A stretch of 64,000 nucleotides of DNA from Belnapia rosea (GCF_900101615.1 NZ_FMZX01000004.1:1-64000), one strand, 5' to 3'; shown: positions 37,972 to 47,231, counted from the stretch's first letter. The notes: generated by a model not told the origin, from the letters alone. Program-made: numbers and translations.

Positions 37972-39966
37972 CTACAGGGCGGTGGCGGTGACCGGGCCGG
38001 CGAAAGCCGAGACGTTGCCCTCGGCCGAGACGCTGCGGAGCCAGTACCAGCGGGTCTGGCCGGTCGTGAGGCCGGTGCGGTCCCAGAACAGCGAGGTCGG
38101 CTCGGTGGCGAGCTTGATGGCGGCGGCCAGGCTGGTGCTGCTGGCCTCGAACACCTGTAGCCGCACCGCATCGGCGGGAAAGCCGCCGGACAGCCGGACG
38201 CCGCCGGTGATGCCGGTCGCGGTCGGCGCAGAGACGGCGGCCGGAATGGGGGCGGTGCGCCAGCCCGACACCGCGCCACTGCGGGCCACGGCGCGCGCCC
38301 GGAAGGCGGTCGGCTCGGCGGTGGGGATACTCGCCGCGGTGGCGCCCAACCCCGCCCCGTAGCCCTGCCACACAGCAACCGAGGCGGGCAGGAACTCCAC
38401 CTCGTAGCCCGCGAGATAGGCCGAGCCGACCGGGGACCAGGACACCGCCAGGACGGCGAAGCTGCTGGTGGCTGGCGTGGTGACCGCGATGCTGGCGGGT
38501 GCACCAATGCGCCCAGGGTTGGGCAGCACGACGGAGGGACTGTCACCGGTGGTGCGCTCGTCCACCGCCGGGTTCCAGTCCCAGACCGCTGCATCCTCCT
38601 CGGCTAGCACCAGATCGACGCCGCCGTCCTGCGCCAGGCTCCAGCCGGTGATCCGCGCCGGGAAGGGCACCAGCCGGTCGAGTGCCACCGTCGCGCCTTC
38701 CCAGGGCCGCAGCCGCAGGGCGGAGAGCTTGGCCGGAAAGGCCACGGTGCGCTGCCGGCGGTTCCGCTCCAGCGCCACCTTCATCAGCCGCTGGACGGTG
38801 GAGGCGGAGGTGGTGAGCGGGAATTCGAGGTCGGTGTAGATCGCCTCGCCGCCATCCTCGGTGACGTAGTTGCTGGCCAGCAGCGGCGGGGCGTCGGTGG
38901 GCTGCCAGTTGGCCGAGGGCTCGACATAGACGGCGCGCACCCCGTTGAAGAGATCCCGCCGCGCCCGGCTGCCCTGGATGGTCACATCGCCGCGCAGGTC
39001 GTCCGAGGTGAGCGTCGCCACCGGCAGCGCCGGCCCCCCGGCATGGATGAAGAACCGCCCGCCAGAGACCACCAGCGCCCCGGCCATGGCCGCGACCAAC
39101 TTTTCCGTAATCGCGATCTTGCCCTCGGCCAGCGAGAGCGTGCCGTTGCAGGTGTAGCGGCGCTCGGCGGTGCCGGCCCGGGTCCCCATGATCTCGTCAC
39201 AGATATTGGCGGCGGCGATCAGGCAGGGGATGTCGATGTCGTCCCAGGTCGCGCGCCACCCGAAGCTGGCGGTGATGTACCAGGCCAGGCACAGCGCCGG
39301 GTTGTCCGACCAGCCGGTGATGCCGGTGCGCGGGTCCAGGATGGTGTCCGCTCCCTCGACGATGGCCGCCATGTTCGGCGGGCCGGAGGGGAAGGCCTCG
39401 GCGGTGATCTTGAGGCGGACGGCGATATAGGCGCGGCCCTGGCCGCGATGGGCGCTGGTCCACTTGCCGCCGGTCTCGGCGATGAGGTTGGCGTTCGCCG
39501 CCTGGCCAGGATCGCCGAGGTGCCGGTCCACCCGGACCAGGCCGGCGAAGCTGGCATCCGTCTCGACCTTGTCGCCCAGCGTGACCTCGCCAATGGCGCG
39601 CACCCGATGCGCGGCGACCACCACGACGGCGTAGAAGTAGCCATCCTCCCGGCCGGCATCGTCGGTCGCCGAGTGGATGAAGACGATGGGCCCGCCGACC
39701 TTGACACGACCGAGGACGATCTGGTGCTCGGTGATCGCCTGGCGGAAGGACTGCGTGCGGGTGGCCGCGGTGCTGGTGAGGGTGTCGGCGGCGACCGCGG
39801 CGGCGGCGGTCGAGGAGGCCCGCTTGGTCGGGAAGATGCTCTGACCGATGGAGGAGACGACGAAGGCGGTGCCGGCGGCGACCACCGCGCCGATGATGCC
39901 GCCGCCGACCACGGCCGAGGCGAGGCCGCCGGCCAGCACCGCAACGAGGGGGACGGCAGCGGGCAT
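37972..39966 (-). CDS. Tail tip/central hub protein (gpJ-like)
   Basis: A 664-residue tail hub protein. The N-terminus has a hydrophobic Gly/Ala-rich stretch (LVAVLAGGLASAVVGGGIIG) often seen in these proteins, then the tail-tip body with ETGGKWTSAHRGQGRAYIAV and DPRTGITGWSDNPALCLAWY. The C-terminal 200 residues look like fibronectin III modules (SIAVTTPATSSFAVLAVSWS; FWDRTGLTTGQTRWYWLRSV). The ATG follows the previous stop by one base (TGACATG). It should form the tip ring that holds the tailspike. Confidence 0.85.
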   Translation of the reverse strand: MPAAVPLVAVLAGGLASAVVGGGIIGAVVAAGTAFVVSSIGQSIFPTKRASSTAAAAVAADTLTSTAATRTQSFRQAITEHQIVLGRVKVGGPIVFIHSATDDAGREDGYFYAVVVVAAHRVRAIGEVTLGDKVETDASFAGLVRVDRHLGDPGQAANANLIAETGGKWTSAHRGQGRAYIAVRLKITAEAFPSGPPNMAAIVEGADTILDPRTGITGWSDNPALCLAWYITASFGWRATWDDIDIPCLIAAANICDEIMGTRAGTAERRYTCNGTLSLAEGKIAITEKLVAAMAGALVVSGGRFFIHAGGPALPVATLTSDDLRGDVTIQGSRARRDLFNGVRAVYVEPSANWQPTDAPPLLASNYVTEDGGEAIYTDLEFPLTTSASTVQRLMKVALERNRRQRTVAFPAKLSALRLRPWEGATVALDRLVPFPARITGWSLAQDGGVDLVLAEEDAAVWDWNPAVDERTTGDSPSVVLPNPGRIGAPASIAVTTPATSSFAVLAVSWSPVGSAYLAGYEVEFLPASVAVWQGYGAGLGATAASIPTAEPTAFRARAVARSGAVSGWRTAPIPAAVSAPTATGITGGVRLSGGFPADAVRLQVFEASSTSLAAAIKLATEPTSLFWDRTGLTTGQTRWYWLRSVSAEGNVSAFAGPVTATAL

Positions 39967-39967
39967 G

Positions 39968-40321
39968 TCAGCCAATCCTCCAGGCGGTGGTGCAGGTGGT
40001 GAGCGGTTGGCGCAGCAGTCCCCGCGGCCCGACGAAGACGGCGCGGCCGCCATCCACCCCGACGCCGAGCCGTGCGGGATCGCCGGCCAGCACGACGTCG
40101 CCGGCGCGGGCAAAGGTCGGCGGGATCCGCGGGAAGCCCGCGCTGTCGGCGGAGGCTTCGAGGGACGGCCTCACACGGACGGTCGGCCGTGTGCCGGTCA
40201 CCGCCTCAACCGCGGCCAGCGCGAAGCGGGCACAATTCCAGCGCCGGGCGTCGAACGGCCGCGTCTCGACCCCCGACAGCAGGGCTGCCAGCCGGCCAGG
40301 CCAGTCCGGGCGACGGGTCAC
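39968..40321 (-). CDS. Tail-tip NlpC/P60-like protein (DUF6950 type)
   Basis: A 117-residue protein matching the small Cys-peptidase-like proteins placed just before the hub gene in many alphaproteobacterial phages and gene transfer agents. The segment RRWNCARFALAAVEAVTG contains the candidate nucleophile Cys. A later GDVVLAGDPARLGVGV replaces the usual His strand, where no clear His is seen, so activity is uncertain. The start is GTG overlapping the previous stop (GTGA). Confidence 0.7.
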   Translation of the reverse strand: MTRRPDWPGRLAALLSGVETRPFDARRWNCARFALAAVEAVTGTRPTVRVRPSLEASADSAGFPRIPPTFARAGDVVLAGDPARLGVGVDGGRAVFVGPRGLLRQPLTTCTTAWRIG

Positions 40322-40893
40322 GACGCCGGCAGGGTGATCTGCGCCTCCTGCAGCGCCGGAACGTATTCGAAGAACCGGTCGCCCGGGTATTCGGCCTGCT
40401 GGTCGGCATCGGTGTAGCGCCGCACCTCGGCGCGCTCGAGGTCGACCAGCCGGCTCTCGCAGCTGAGCGACACCCGCGGCTCCGCACCGTCCACCACCTC
40501 CATGGTGTCCATCAGCCCGGCCCAGAGCGGGAATGGGTCGGCCACGAAGGCGCCCTCGGCGTCGAGCAGACCGCCCCAGAGCCGGGCGGTGCGCAGCCGG
40601 AAGCTGCGCTCGGCCAGCGCGATGTCGACCACCTCCTGCGGCACCGGCGAGAGCGTGAGCGTCAGCCGCACGGCGCGGATCTCGGTGGTCTCCTCGATCT
40701 CGCCGACGGCGCCGAGCGAGCCCACGCCCTCGAAGGTCATGCCGGCCCAGTCCAGCTGACCGAGCCCCGTCCAGGCGCGGAAGGGCCCGGAGGCGAAGTC
40801 GAGGTCGACAAGGATAATCGGCGTGGCGACGGGGGCGGTGGCTGCCGCGGCGGCCTGCAGCGACAGCCGCGGCGTGGCGGTGATGCCGGACAT
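40318..40893 (-). CDS. Tail-tip protein (minor tail, baseplate-like)
   Basis: A 191-residue tail-tip protein. It reads LVDLDFASGPFRAWTGLGQL, DWAGMTFEGVGSLGAVGEIE and ends with YPGDRFFEYVPALQEAQITL, a layout common for the protein between the distal tail protein and the NlpC/P60-like protein in siphophages of alphaproteobacteria. It overlaps both neighbours by 1-4 bases. Assignment rests on position and general pattern. Confidence 0.7.
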   Translation of the reverse strand: MSGITATPRLSLQAAAAATAPVATPIILVDLDFASGPFRAWTGLGQLDWAGMTFEGVGSLGAVGEIEETTEIRAVRLTLTLSPVPQEVVDIALAERSFRLRTARLWGGLLDAEGAFVADPFPLWAGLMDTMEVVDGAEPRVSLSCESRLVDLERAEVRRYTDADQQAEYPGDRFFEYVPALQEAQITLPAS

Positions 40894-41579
40894 CAGAGCG
40901 ATTCCTCAAGGCGGATGGTAATTGCGGTGAAGCGGCCGGGACGGGTCGGATTGATCGCCTCGTCGTCGGAGATCAGCCGCATGGCCACCGTCGGCTGGGT
41001 CAGCACCAGCGGCTCCGACACCGCGGCCGCGGCACGCAGCGGCGGGCCGATCGGAATGGTGGCGGTGCCGGTGCCCGAGGCGGTGATTGCCGCGGTCGCC
41101 ATGTAGAGCCGGCCGTTCAGCCCGAAGTAGTCACCGGCGCCGACGGCGGAGGTGTTCGGCCACCAGCCTTGCGTCTGCAGGCTCAGCGCCCCGCGGGCCG
41201 CGCCGGCGGCGAGCGACGGATTGCCCGATCCGACGACCAGGCCGGTGCCGTCCGTGAAGATGGTGGCGTCGGAGAAGCTGTACGGCCCGGTCGGCACATC
41301 GCCCTGGCTGCGCGGATCGCCGGTGCGGTATTCGCGCCGCCAGTCCCAGATGCGCACCGTATTGACCGAGCCGGCCAGCGCCGCCAGCAGCCCCTCCAGC
41401 ACGCCGGCGCGGACACGGTCGAGCGGATCGAAGGTGGCCTCGGCCATCCAGCGCGCGCCCTCGCGGCGCATCACCTGGGTGACGCGGGTGATCGGCGAGG
41501 CAAAGCGCAGCGTGTTGTGCTGGAGATAGAAGCTGAGGCGCGAGGGGCGCAGGACCGTGGGCCAGGCGTATTCGGTCAT
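40893..41579 (-). CDS. Distal tail-type protein
   Basis: A 228-residue tail protein directly after the tape measure gene, where the distal tail protein is expected. Features are LSFYLQHNTLRFASPITRVT and MRREGARWMAEATFDPLD, then a Gly/Ser/Thr-rich beta region and the C-terminal NPTRPGRFTAITIRLEESL. The ATG overlaps the tape measure stop. Upstream in-frame sequence is antisense noise. Function is inferred from position and style. Confidence 0.7.
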   Translation of the reverse strand: MTEYAWPTVLRPSRLSFYLQHNTLRFASPITRVTQVMRREGARWMAEATFDPLDRVRAGVLEGLLAALAGSVNTVRIWDWRREYRTGDPRSQGDVPTGPYSFSDATIFTDGTGLVVGSGNPSLAAGAARGALSLQTQGWWPNTSAVGAGDYFGLNGRLYMATAAITASGTGTATIPIGPPLRAAAAVSEPLVLTQPTVAMRLISDDEAINPTRPGRFTAITIRLEESL

Positions 41580-43744
41580 CCGCGCACCGTTTTGTAGGCC
41601 GCACCGCCGCGGCGGATGGCATCGAGCGTCATTGCCGAGGACTGCCGAGCGATCTGGCCCGACAGCATCCGTAGGCGCACTTCGACACCGGCGTCCGCAC
41701 CGCGGGCGTCGATGTTCACGGTGGTCTGGATGGTGGTCCCGCCACCCGGCGCCGTGCCGTTGGGCAGCACAGTGCCGGCGAGGTTCGGCACGAACCATTC
41801 CGGTCCGCGGTCGCCGACGATATAGGGCTGGCCGGCCGCGACCGGCCCGCCCTCGGCGCGGAACAACCCGCCAATCCAGGAGCCGATGCTGTCCAGCCAG
41901 GATCCGGCGCCAAGCCCGGTCAGCCCGGCCGAGACGGCATTGCCGAGCGGCTCGGTGATGGTGCGGCGGGCGATGACGCGGGCGATGTCCTGCAGCAGGC
42001 CCTGCATCACCTTGGACAGCTTCTCGCCCTTTATGATCGCGTCCTCGAAGGCGCTGCTGAAGGTCAGGCCGAGATCGCGGACGGTCTCGCTGGTGCGCTC
42101 GGCGCCGCGCTGCACCCGCTCCTCGGCACGCTCCAGATCCTCCATGGCGCGCTCGGCCTCGCGCTGGATCGTCGCGTCGGGGATCGGCCGGCCAATGCGC
42201 TCGGAGCGCTGCACCAGGTCGGACAGCCGCTCCAGCCGGCGCTGGTAGCGCTCATAGGCGTTCTCGTTGCCCTCGATCAGCCGCTCGCGCTCGCGCAGGA
42301 TGTCGTTGACCTCGCGCTCGGCCTCGCGCGCCTCCCGGGCGCCCTCATTGCTGGCGCGGCGGACGGCGGCGACGCGCGGCTCGAGGCGCCGCAGCGCCTC
42401 GTCTCGCTCCTGCAGCGCGAGGGTTTCGAGGCGGGTGCGGTCGGCCGCGGTGATGCCACCGGCGGCCTCGGCCTCGCGCAAGCGGCGGGTGCGGTCCTCG
42501 TACTCGCTGTTGATCCGGAAGCGGTCGTCGAGTGCCTTGCGCAGTTCCTCAGCGTCGGCGGCAGCGCGGCGACGACGGGCCTCCGCGGCCTGGGTAGCGG
42601 CGGTCTCCTGCTCGGTGCGCTGGCGCTCGCCGGCGGCCGCCTCGCCGCGGGTGATTTCCTCCTGAAGCTCGGCGTACTGGCGGCGCAGCTCCTCCAGCCG
42701 GGCAGCACGGTCCACACCGGCCTGCTGCTGCGCGGCACCGGCCAGGCCACCGCGGATCGAGCCGCGCCGGGGCTGGGAGCGCAGGCTGTCGCCCTGGCTC
42801 TCTGCCTCAAGGCGGGCAATCTGCGCGCGCAGCGCCTCGGCCTGGGCACGGCGATCGGCCTCCTGCTCGCTGGGGAGCAGGAGGCCGGAGCCGCGGCGCA
42901 CCCCGTCCAGCACCCGGGCGGCGCCGGAGAGCGCGCGGGCCAGGGCGTTGGACAGGCCGATCGCCTGGTCGAGCCGCGCGAGGAACTGGTCGGCAGCGGC
43001 GGTGAGCTGCCCGAAAGCGCGACCGACCGAGAGCGGGGCGCGCTCGAACTCGCCATTCAGCCGCTCGACGGCGCGCAGCAGCGCCGGGAACACCGTGTCG
43101 GCGGTGAGCTTGCCCTCGGAGCCGAGCTTACGGAGTTCGCCGATCGAGACGCCGAGCTCGCGCGCCAGCGCCTGCGCCAGGGTCGGCAGGCCTTCGAGGA
43201 TCGAACGCAGCTCGTCGCCCTGCAGCGTGCCAGAGGCCAGCGCCTGGGCGAGCTGCTGCGTGCTGGAGGCGATCTCCTGCTGCGAGGCGCCCGAGGCGAT
43301 GGCGATGCGCTGCAGGCCGCCCACCAAGGTGGCGACCTGGTCGGAGGTGGCGCCGATCTCGCGGGCGGCGATCGAGAAGCGGGCGAAGGCATCGACGCTC
43401 TCGCGGACGGCGACGCCGGTCTGCAGGCTGTCGCGGTACAGCCGGTCATAGATCTCGCCAGCACGCTCGACGGAGCCCAGCGCGGTGTTCAGCCGGCCCA
43501 TGGATTGGGTGAGCGCGTCACCAGCGACCACCACGGCGCGCAGGCCTGCGGCGATGCCGGCGATCTGCACGCCGCGGACGGCGACGTCGAGCAGGTCCAG
43601 CGCGCGGGAGGCACGGTCGGCGCCGCTCTGGATGCGCTCCAGGGACCGCTGACCAGTCTCGCCGACCTCGCGCAGCTCCTGCTTGACCCGGGCGGCATCG
43701 TCTAGCGACAGCCGGACCGAGACGCGGCGGGTGGCGTCAGCCAT
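41576..43744 (-). CDS. Tail tape measure protein
   Basis: A 722-residue tape measure protein. The N-terminal third has the TMP domain (SMGRLNTALGSVERAGEIYD, then ARFSIAAREIGATSDQVATL and GDELRSILEGLPTLAQALA). The middle is a long Arg/Glu/Ala coiled coil (about 290-560). The C-terminus has RAEGGPVAAGQPYIVGDRGP, then EWFVPNLAG, a block common to these proteins. By the usual length rule it would give a tail of roughly 110 nm. That is inference. It follows the chaperone frameshift product with an 8-base overlap. Confidence 0.93.
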   Translation of the reverse strand: MADATRRVSVRLSLDDAARVKQELREVGETGQRSLERIQSGADRASRALDLLDVAVRGVQIAGIAAGLRAVVVAGDALTQSMGRLNTALGSVERAGEIYDRLYRDSLQTGVAVRESVDAFARFSIAAREIGATSDQVATLVGGLQRIAIASGASQQEIASSTQQLAQALASGTLQGDELRSILEGLPTLAQALARELGVSIGELRKLGSEGKLTADTVFPALLRAVERLNGEFERAPLSVGRAFGQLTAAADQFLARLDQAIGLSNALARALSGAARVLDGVRRGSGLLLPSEQEADRRAQAEALRAQIARLEAESQGDSLRSQPRRGSIRGGLAGAAQQQAGVDRAARLEELRRQYAELQEEITRGEAAAGERQRTEQETAATQAAEARRRRAAADAEELRKALDDRFRINSEYEDRTRRLREAEAAGGITAADRTRLETLALQERDEALRRLEPRVAAVRRASNEGAREAREAEREVNDILRERERLIEGNENAYERYQRRLERLSDLVQRSERIGRPIPDATIQREAERAMEDLERAEERVQRGAERTSETVRDLGLTFSSAFEDAIIKGEKLSKVMQGLLQDIARVIARRTITEPLGNAVSAGLTGLGAGSWLDSIGSWIGGLFRAEGGPVAAGQPYIVGDRGPEWFVPNLAGTVLPNGTAPGGGTTIQTTVNIDARGADAGVEVRLRMLSGQIARQSSAMTLDAIRRGGAAYKTVRG

Positions 43745-44081
43745 GCGTCACGCCTCCCGGTTCGCTGATGTGGTCAGGGCGCCGCGCGGCGCTGCCGGCG
43801 GCGAGGCCCATGCGCAGGGCGAGCAGCAGTTCCGCCGCAGCCCAGCCGGAGGCACCCATCTCGCGGGCGGTGACGAGTGCGGCCGGCATGTCGATGTCGA
43901 GGCCAGCCATGGTCGCCGTGGCGCAGGTGGTGCCAGCGGCCCAGCAGGCGGCGCCCTCGACGCTGGCGGGCGCGTGCGCGGCGTACGGGCAGGCGAGGCC
44001 GCAATCGCGATCGAGCGCCGCGCAGCCGCGGCAATAGTCAGGGCCCTGGCCGAAGTGCCATTCGGCCCGAGCCCTTAGCCG
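43737..44081 (-). CDS. Tail chaperone extension (T part), read by -1 frameshift
   Basis: A frame of 114 codons with no usable start codon near its beginning. It is entered in the -1 frame from the upstream chaperone through the GGGAAAC site, giving a fusion of about 238 residues. The first residues after the slip are RLRARAEWHFGQGPDYCRGC. A Cys cluster (YCRGCAALDRDCGLAC) could bind metal. By analogy with lambda gpG/gpGT, the fusion recruits the tape measure during tail assembly. It overlaps the tape measure start by 8 bases. Confidence 0.8.
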   Translation of the reverse strand, partial: RLRARAEWHFGQGPDYCRGCAALDRDCGLACPYAAHAPASVEGAACWAAGTTCATATMAGLDIDMPAALVTAREMGASGWAAAELLLALRMGLAAGSAARRPDHISEPGGVTHG

Positions 44082-44087
44082 TTTCCC
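44040..44087 (-). promoter_or_regulatory. Programmed -1 frameshift signal
   Basis: Slippery heptamer G-GGA-AAC at 44087-44081, in the zero frame and one codon before the TAA at 44077-44075. A 5-nt spacer (ggcta) is followed by a hairpin: a lower 7-bp stem (44075-44069 with 44046-44040), a G/A mismatch, an upper 7-bp perfect stem (44067-44061 with 44054-44048) and a 6-nt loop. The -1 frame leads exactly into the frame of the downstream extension. Confidence 0.88.
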
Positions 44088-44452
44088 TCCAGGGCCACGG
44101 TGGCGACCGGGCCGGTGGCGCGATCCCAGAACGCGGCGGCCATCTCGTCCATGTCCATCAGCCGCTCGACCGCCTCGGGGGAGAGCGGCAGCGGCTTGCC
44201 GGTGGCATCGCCAACGCCCTCCCAGGCGGTGACGGCGTGGCGGGCGAGCGCCTTGACCAGGAAGGCGAAGGCAAAGCCGCGCGCCATGTCGGGGTCGAGG
44301 TCCTCGGACGCGGCCCGCAGCGCGCCGAGGCGGCGCGCGGAGCCGGCCTGGGCGGCGGCCATGACGGCGGTGTTGACTGGGCGGATTTCCACGCGGACAC
44401 CGCGGGGAAGGTCGAGCCAATACGGCTCGACCGGGAGGTCGAGGGTGAGCAT
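44075..44452 (-). CDS. Tail assembly chaperone (G part)
   Basis: A 125-residue protein between tail tube and tape measure, the position of lambda gpG. It reads MLTLDLPVEPYWLDLPRGVR, then VEIRPVNTAVMAAAQAG, AFAFLVKALARHAVTAWEGV and DEMAAAFWDRATGPVATVAL, typical of helical tail chaperones. It ends at TAA one codon past the slippery site. Most ribosomes should stop here, and a minority read on into the T part. The ATG at 44452 follows a ggaga site. A + strand gene separates it from the tail tube. Confidence 0.82.
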   Translation of the reverse strand: MLTLDLPVEPYWLDLPRGVRVEIRPVNTAVMAAAQAGSARRLGALRAASEDLDPDMARGFAFAFLVKALARHAVTAWEGVGDATGKPLPLSPEAVERLMDMDEMAAAFWDRATGPVATVALEGNG

Positions 44453-44591
44453 GGGTTCTCCATTTGCCGGAAATCCGGGGGGATCAGTTTCCGCCCAGCG
44501 AGATAGATCGGGCGACTGGATTTGGCCGAGAGCGAGCCATCGCTTGTGAGTCAGCAAATTCGAGAAGCTGACAGCGTCGCCAAATTAAGTG

Positions 44592-46112
44592 ATGGAACTG
44601 TATCCAGCGGGGAGAGCGAAGTTGGCGAGATCGAATAAATTGAGTGGTCAGAAGGCCCCCGAGGAGCCGGTCGAGCGACTTCTCGAAACCATCCTGGATG
44701 ATGTCTTGAGGGCGACCGCCATGACATCAGATGAGTGGCGGGCGTTAAGCCAATTTCCTCTGGTGCCGCTCGCCATTCCTGTCGGTCTCGGACGCGAGTA
44801 CCGCGTCACGCAAGCCGGCGTGGATGCCGCGCACCGGCTAACCGAGCAGATCTGGCGCAAGCAGGAGAACTACAGGCAGACTGTCGCCAGGCCGGAGTTC
44901 AACAGGCTATCCTTCCAAGCCATCGGCGAAACCATCCAAAACTGCCGGTCTCACCTTCCGTCCGACGTCGGCGACGACGGCAATACGACAGTCGGCGATT
45001 TGTTCTTCGCTGCCATGGCTGCGGATTTTGTGCGCAACCTCGACCGGCTAGCCGATGCCGCCCGGCCCGATGTCGATCGCCACATCCCGTGCCACCTGTT
45101 CCACACCAGCCAAGGCGTACCGCTGTTCTCGGTCGGACCGGTCGAGCTCCTGCCTCGGGCAAACTGGATTGCCCGCTACGTCAAAAACGCAGATCAGCTT
45201 GGGCACATCCGACAGGTTGAGAGCGGCCAGATCCGATATGACCAACTCCGTGATCAGGCCCATGAGCGAAATAGTGACCGAGAACTTCACACGGCTTGGC
45301 AAGTCCTGAGCGCGCTTCGAAATTTCGAATGGGTTGCCACGATCAGGATGCAAGGCCACGAGCTCAGCCAGTCCCATTACAAGGCATCGATCATTATCGG
45401 CCTTGTGCTCGATGCGATCGGACTGCGCTTTCAGGCCGAAGATGCCCGGCGGTTCACAAAGGCCGGACGGCAACACCTCTTTGCCGAAGACCGTTTAGCG
45501 ACCTCGGCTGACGGCTCCTTCTTGAAGGGGACGAGCGTGCAAATGCCGGGGCTGGGCTCCGCACCGGGCGCGCTCGCTGCGAAGATGCAAGCCGAGCGAC
45601 CCTTCTTGGACGCCGTCGGCAAGGTCCTGCATGCCTATGTGGCAGGTCGACAGACCGGCCGTGGCCCGCACCTGGTCGAGCGTTGGGCGAACGCGCTTTA
45701 CTGGGTCGGTGAGGCGCGGCGAGAAGCCTCGGATTTTATGGCCGTCGTCAAATATGGCTGCGCGGCCGACGGATTGTCTGGTGCCGGCGGTGACGCCGTA
45801 GCAATGACGACTTTCGCGGAAGCCGCGCTCAATCCAAAGGCGCAAGCCGCGACGCAAGGGTCGATTAGCATCGCCGACGCTGTCACCAAAGTGTATCGGG
45901 ACGGCCGCAACAAGCTCGCACATGGTGAGATGGCGGGCCTATTTGAGGATCTCTCTGGCACCCGGGCCATCGGCGACGCGCTACTCGTGGCGCTGTTCGA
46001 TGAGGTCACGTTTGAACTCGCCGCAGTGATCGAGCAGCGACCCGAGATTCTCACGCTTAGTGAAAAGCATGCTTATCGGGCACTCGAAGCTAGGCTGAAG
46101 CAGCGACCCTGA
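44592..46112 (+). CDS. HEPN-domain protein, predicted RNase (prophage cargo)
   Basis: A 506-residue soluble protein lying antisense to the tail operon. The C-terminal 130 residues (about 375-500) look like an Apea-type HEPN domain: FMAVVKYGCAADGLSGAGGD, then SIADAVTKVYRDGRNKLAHG and LLVALFDEVTFELAAVIEQR. The RNKLAH stretch (Arg439, Asn440, His444) is the R-x4-H RNase signature. The N-terminal 370 residues are helical and unassigned. HEPN proteins of this sort are often abortive-infection toxins or effectors. Base composition looks less GC-rich than the flanks, and it has its own leader, so it is likely a moron expressed in the lysogen. An in-frame GTG precedes the ATG. Confidence 0.75.
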   Translation: MELYPAGRAKLARSNKLSGQKAPEEPVERLLETILDDVLRATAMTSDEWRALSQFPLVPLAIPVGLGREYRVTQAGVDAAHRLTEQIWRKQENYRQTVARPEFNRLSFQAIGETIQNCRSHLPSDVGDDGNTTVGDLFFAAMAADFVRNLDRLADAARPDVDRHIPCHLFHTSQGVPLFSVGPVELLPRANWIARYVKNADQLGHIRQVESGQIRYDQLRDQAHERNSDRELHTAWQVLSALRNFEWVATIRMQGHELSQSHYKASIIIGLVLDAIGLRFQAEDARRFTKAGRQHLFAEDRLATSADGSFLKGTSVQMPGLGSAPGALAAKMQAERPFLDAVGKVLHAYVAGRQTGRGPHLVERWANALYWVGEARREASDFMAVVKYGCAADGLSGAGGDAVAMTTFAEAALNPKAQAATQGSISIADAVTKVYRDGRNKLAHGEMAGLFEDLSGTRAIGDALLVALFDEVTFELAAVIEQRPEILTLSEKHAYRALEARLKQRP

Positions 46113-46277
46113 AAGTCGTGCCGACCTTCGGGCCGGGCCGCTGAGTGCGCGTCTCGGCCTCGAGAGGGCTTTTGGGTTTGCCGCTGCGACGGTAGCGGAC
46201 GCAAGATCGAAATTGGGGTCGAGGTGGCTTCAGCCGATCCCCCAAGGAAGCAGTCCTTCATTTTCCCGAAGCGTGAC

Positions 46278-47231
46278 TCAGGCGTACTCCGTCCCCGCCT
46301 GCTGGTTCCGCAGGACCGCAGTCATCATCCGCGTCGCCGTTGCGTTGAAGGCTGCGCGGAAATCGAAGCTGGCCTCCACGCCGGCCGGCCCCTCGATCGG
46401 CGTCTTCGCGAGCGCCAGATAGACCTCGTGCAGCGTGATGGTCAGGCTGCGGTTGGCATCAATGGTGAAGGCCAGGGCGAATTCCGCCGCGGTGCCGCCC
46501 TGCGCCTGGGTCAGCAGCGTCGTGTTCTCGAAGCGCACGGTGATCTGGCCGGTGCAGCGGGCGATTCCGGGATCCACCCCTTCGACGCGGCGATCGGCGC
46601 GGATGGTGCGTACGGCTTCCATGCCGTTGGCGTAGGTGATGCGCGCGCCGGTGACCTGCGCCAGCGCGACACTGCTGCGCGTGATGGAGCCCTGGGCCTT
46701 GTTGAAGGCGGTGTAGGCCGCGCTGGTCGGCGTGCCGCCTGAAGTCGCCCCCGTGCGCACCGAGCCCTGACCCATAAGCCCGAAGGTCGCGGTCGCAGCG
46801 CCGGTCGGCGTGAAGTCCATCTCCAGCGTGTCAGCGCGCACGCCGGTGCACACGTCGAACGACGGGACATCGGGATAGCCGATCTCCATGGCGTTGCTCG
46901 GTAGCGAGGCAGCGCCCGAGCCGAAGGTGTGGATGAAGTTGGTGGTGCCGGTGGTGGTAGGTGCCCTCAGCAGCAGCCGCAGCCAGTGCCCGATGTTGAT
47001 CAGGTCCACCGGCACCACAGCCTGGCCAGCGACCGTGACCGTGTCGAGGAAGGGTGCGGCCGGATCCCGGTTGCTGCCCACGCCGATGACGTCGGCATCC
47101 AGCAGCGGCTGCTCCGCGCCGAGATCGCAGGACAGGAAAGGCATGCGCCGCCAGTTGCTGCCGGGGGCGGTGCCGTAGGTGGTCTCGGGCAGCATGAGCA
47201 GGCGGCAATTCGCGCCGATGGCACGGGGCAT
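46278..47231 (-). CDS. Major tail (tube) protein
   Basis: A 317-residue tail tube protein. It starts RAIGANCRLLMLPETTYGTA and has MPFLSCDLGAEQPLLDADVI, GAASLPSNAMEIGYPDVPSF and a C-terminal immunoglobulin-like half. This matches phage tail tube proteins of the long siphophage type. No tail sheath gene accompanies it, which argues for a non-contractile tail. It precedes the cargo gene and chaperone. Confidence 0.85.
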   Translation of the reverse strand: MPRAIGANCRLLMLPETTYGTAPGSNWRRMPFLSCDLGAEQPLLDADVIGVGSNRDPAAPFLDTVTVAGQAVVPVDLINIGHWLRLLLRAPTTTGTTNFIHTFGSGAASLPSNAMEIGYPDVPSFDVCTGVRADTLEMDFTPTGAATATFGLMGQGSVRTGATSGGTPTSAAYTAFNKAQGSITRSSVALAQVTGARITYANGMEAVRTIRADRRVEGVDPGIARCTGQITVRFENTTLLTQAQGGTAAEFALAFTIDANRSLTITLHEVYLALAKTPIEGPAGVEASFDFRAAFNATATRMMTAVLRNQQAGTEYA

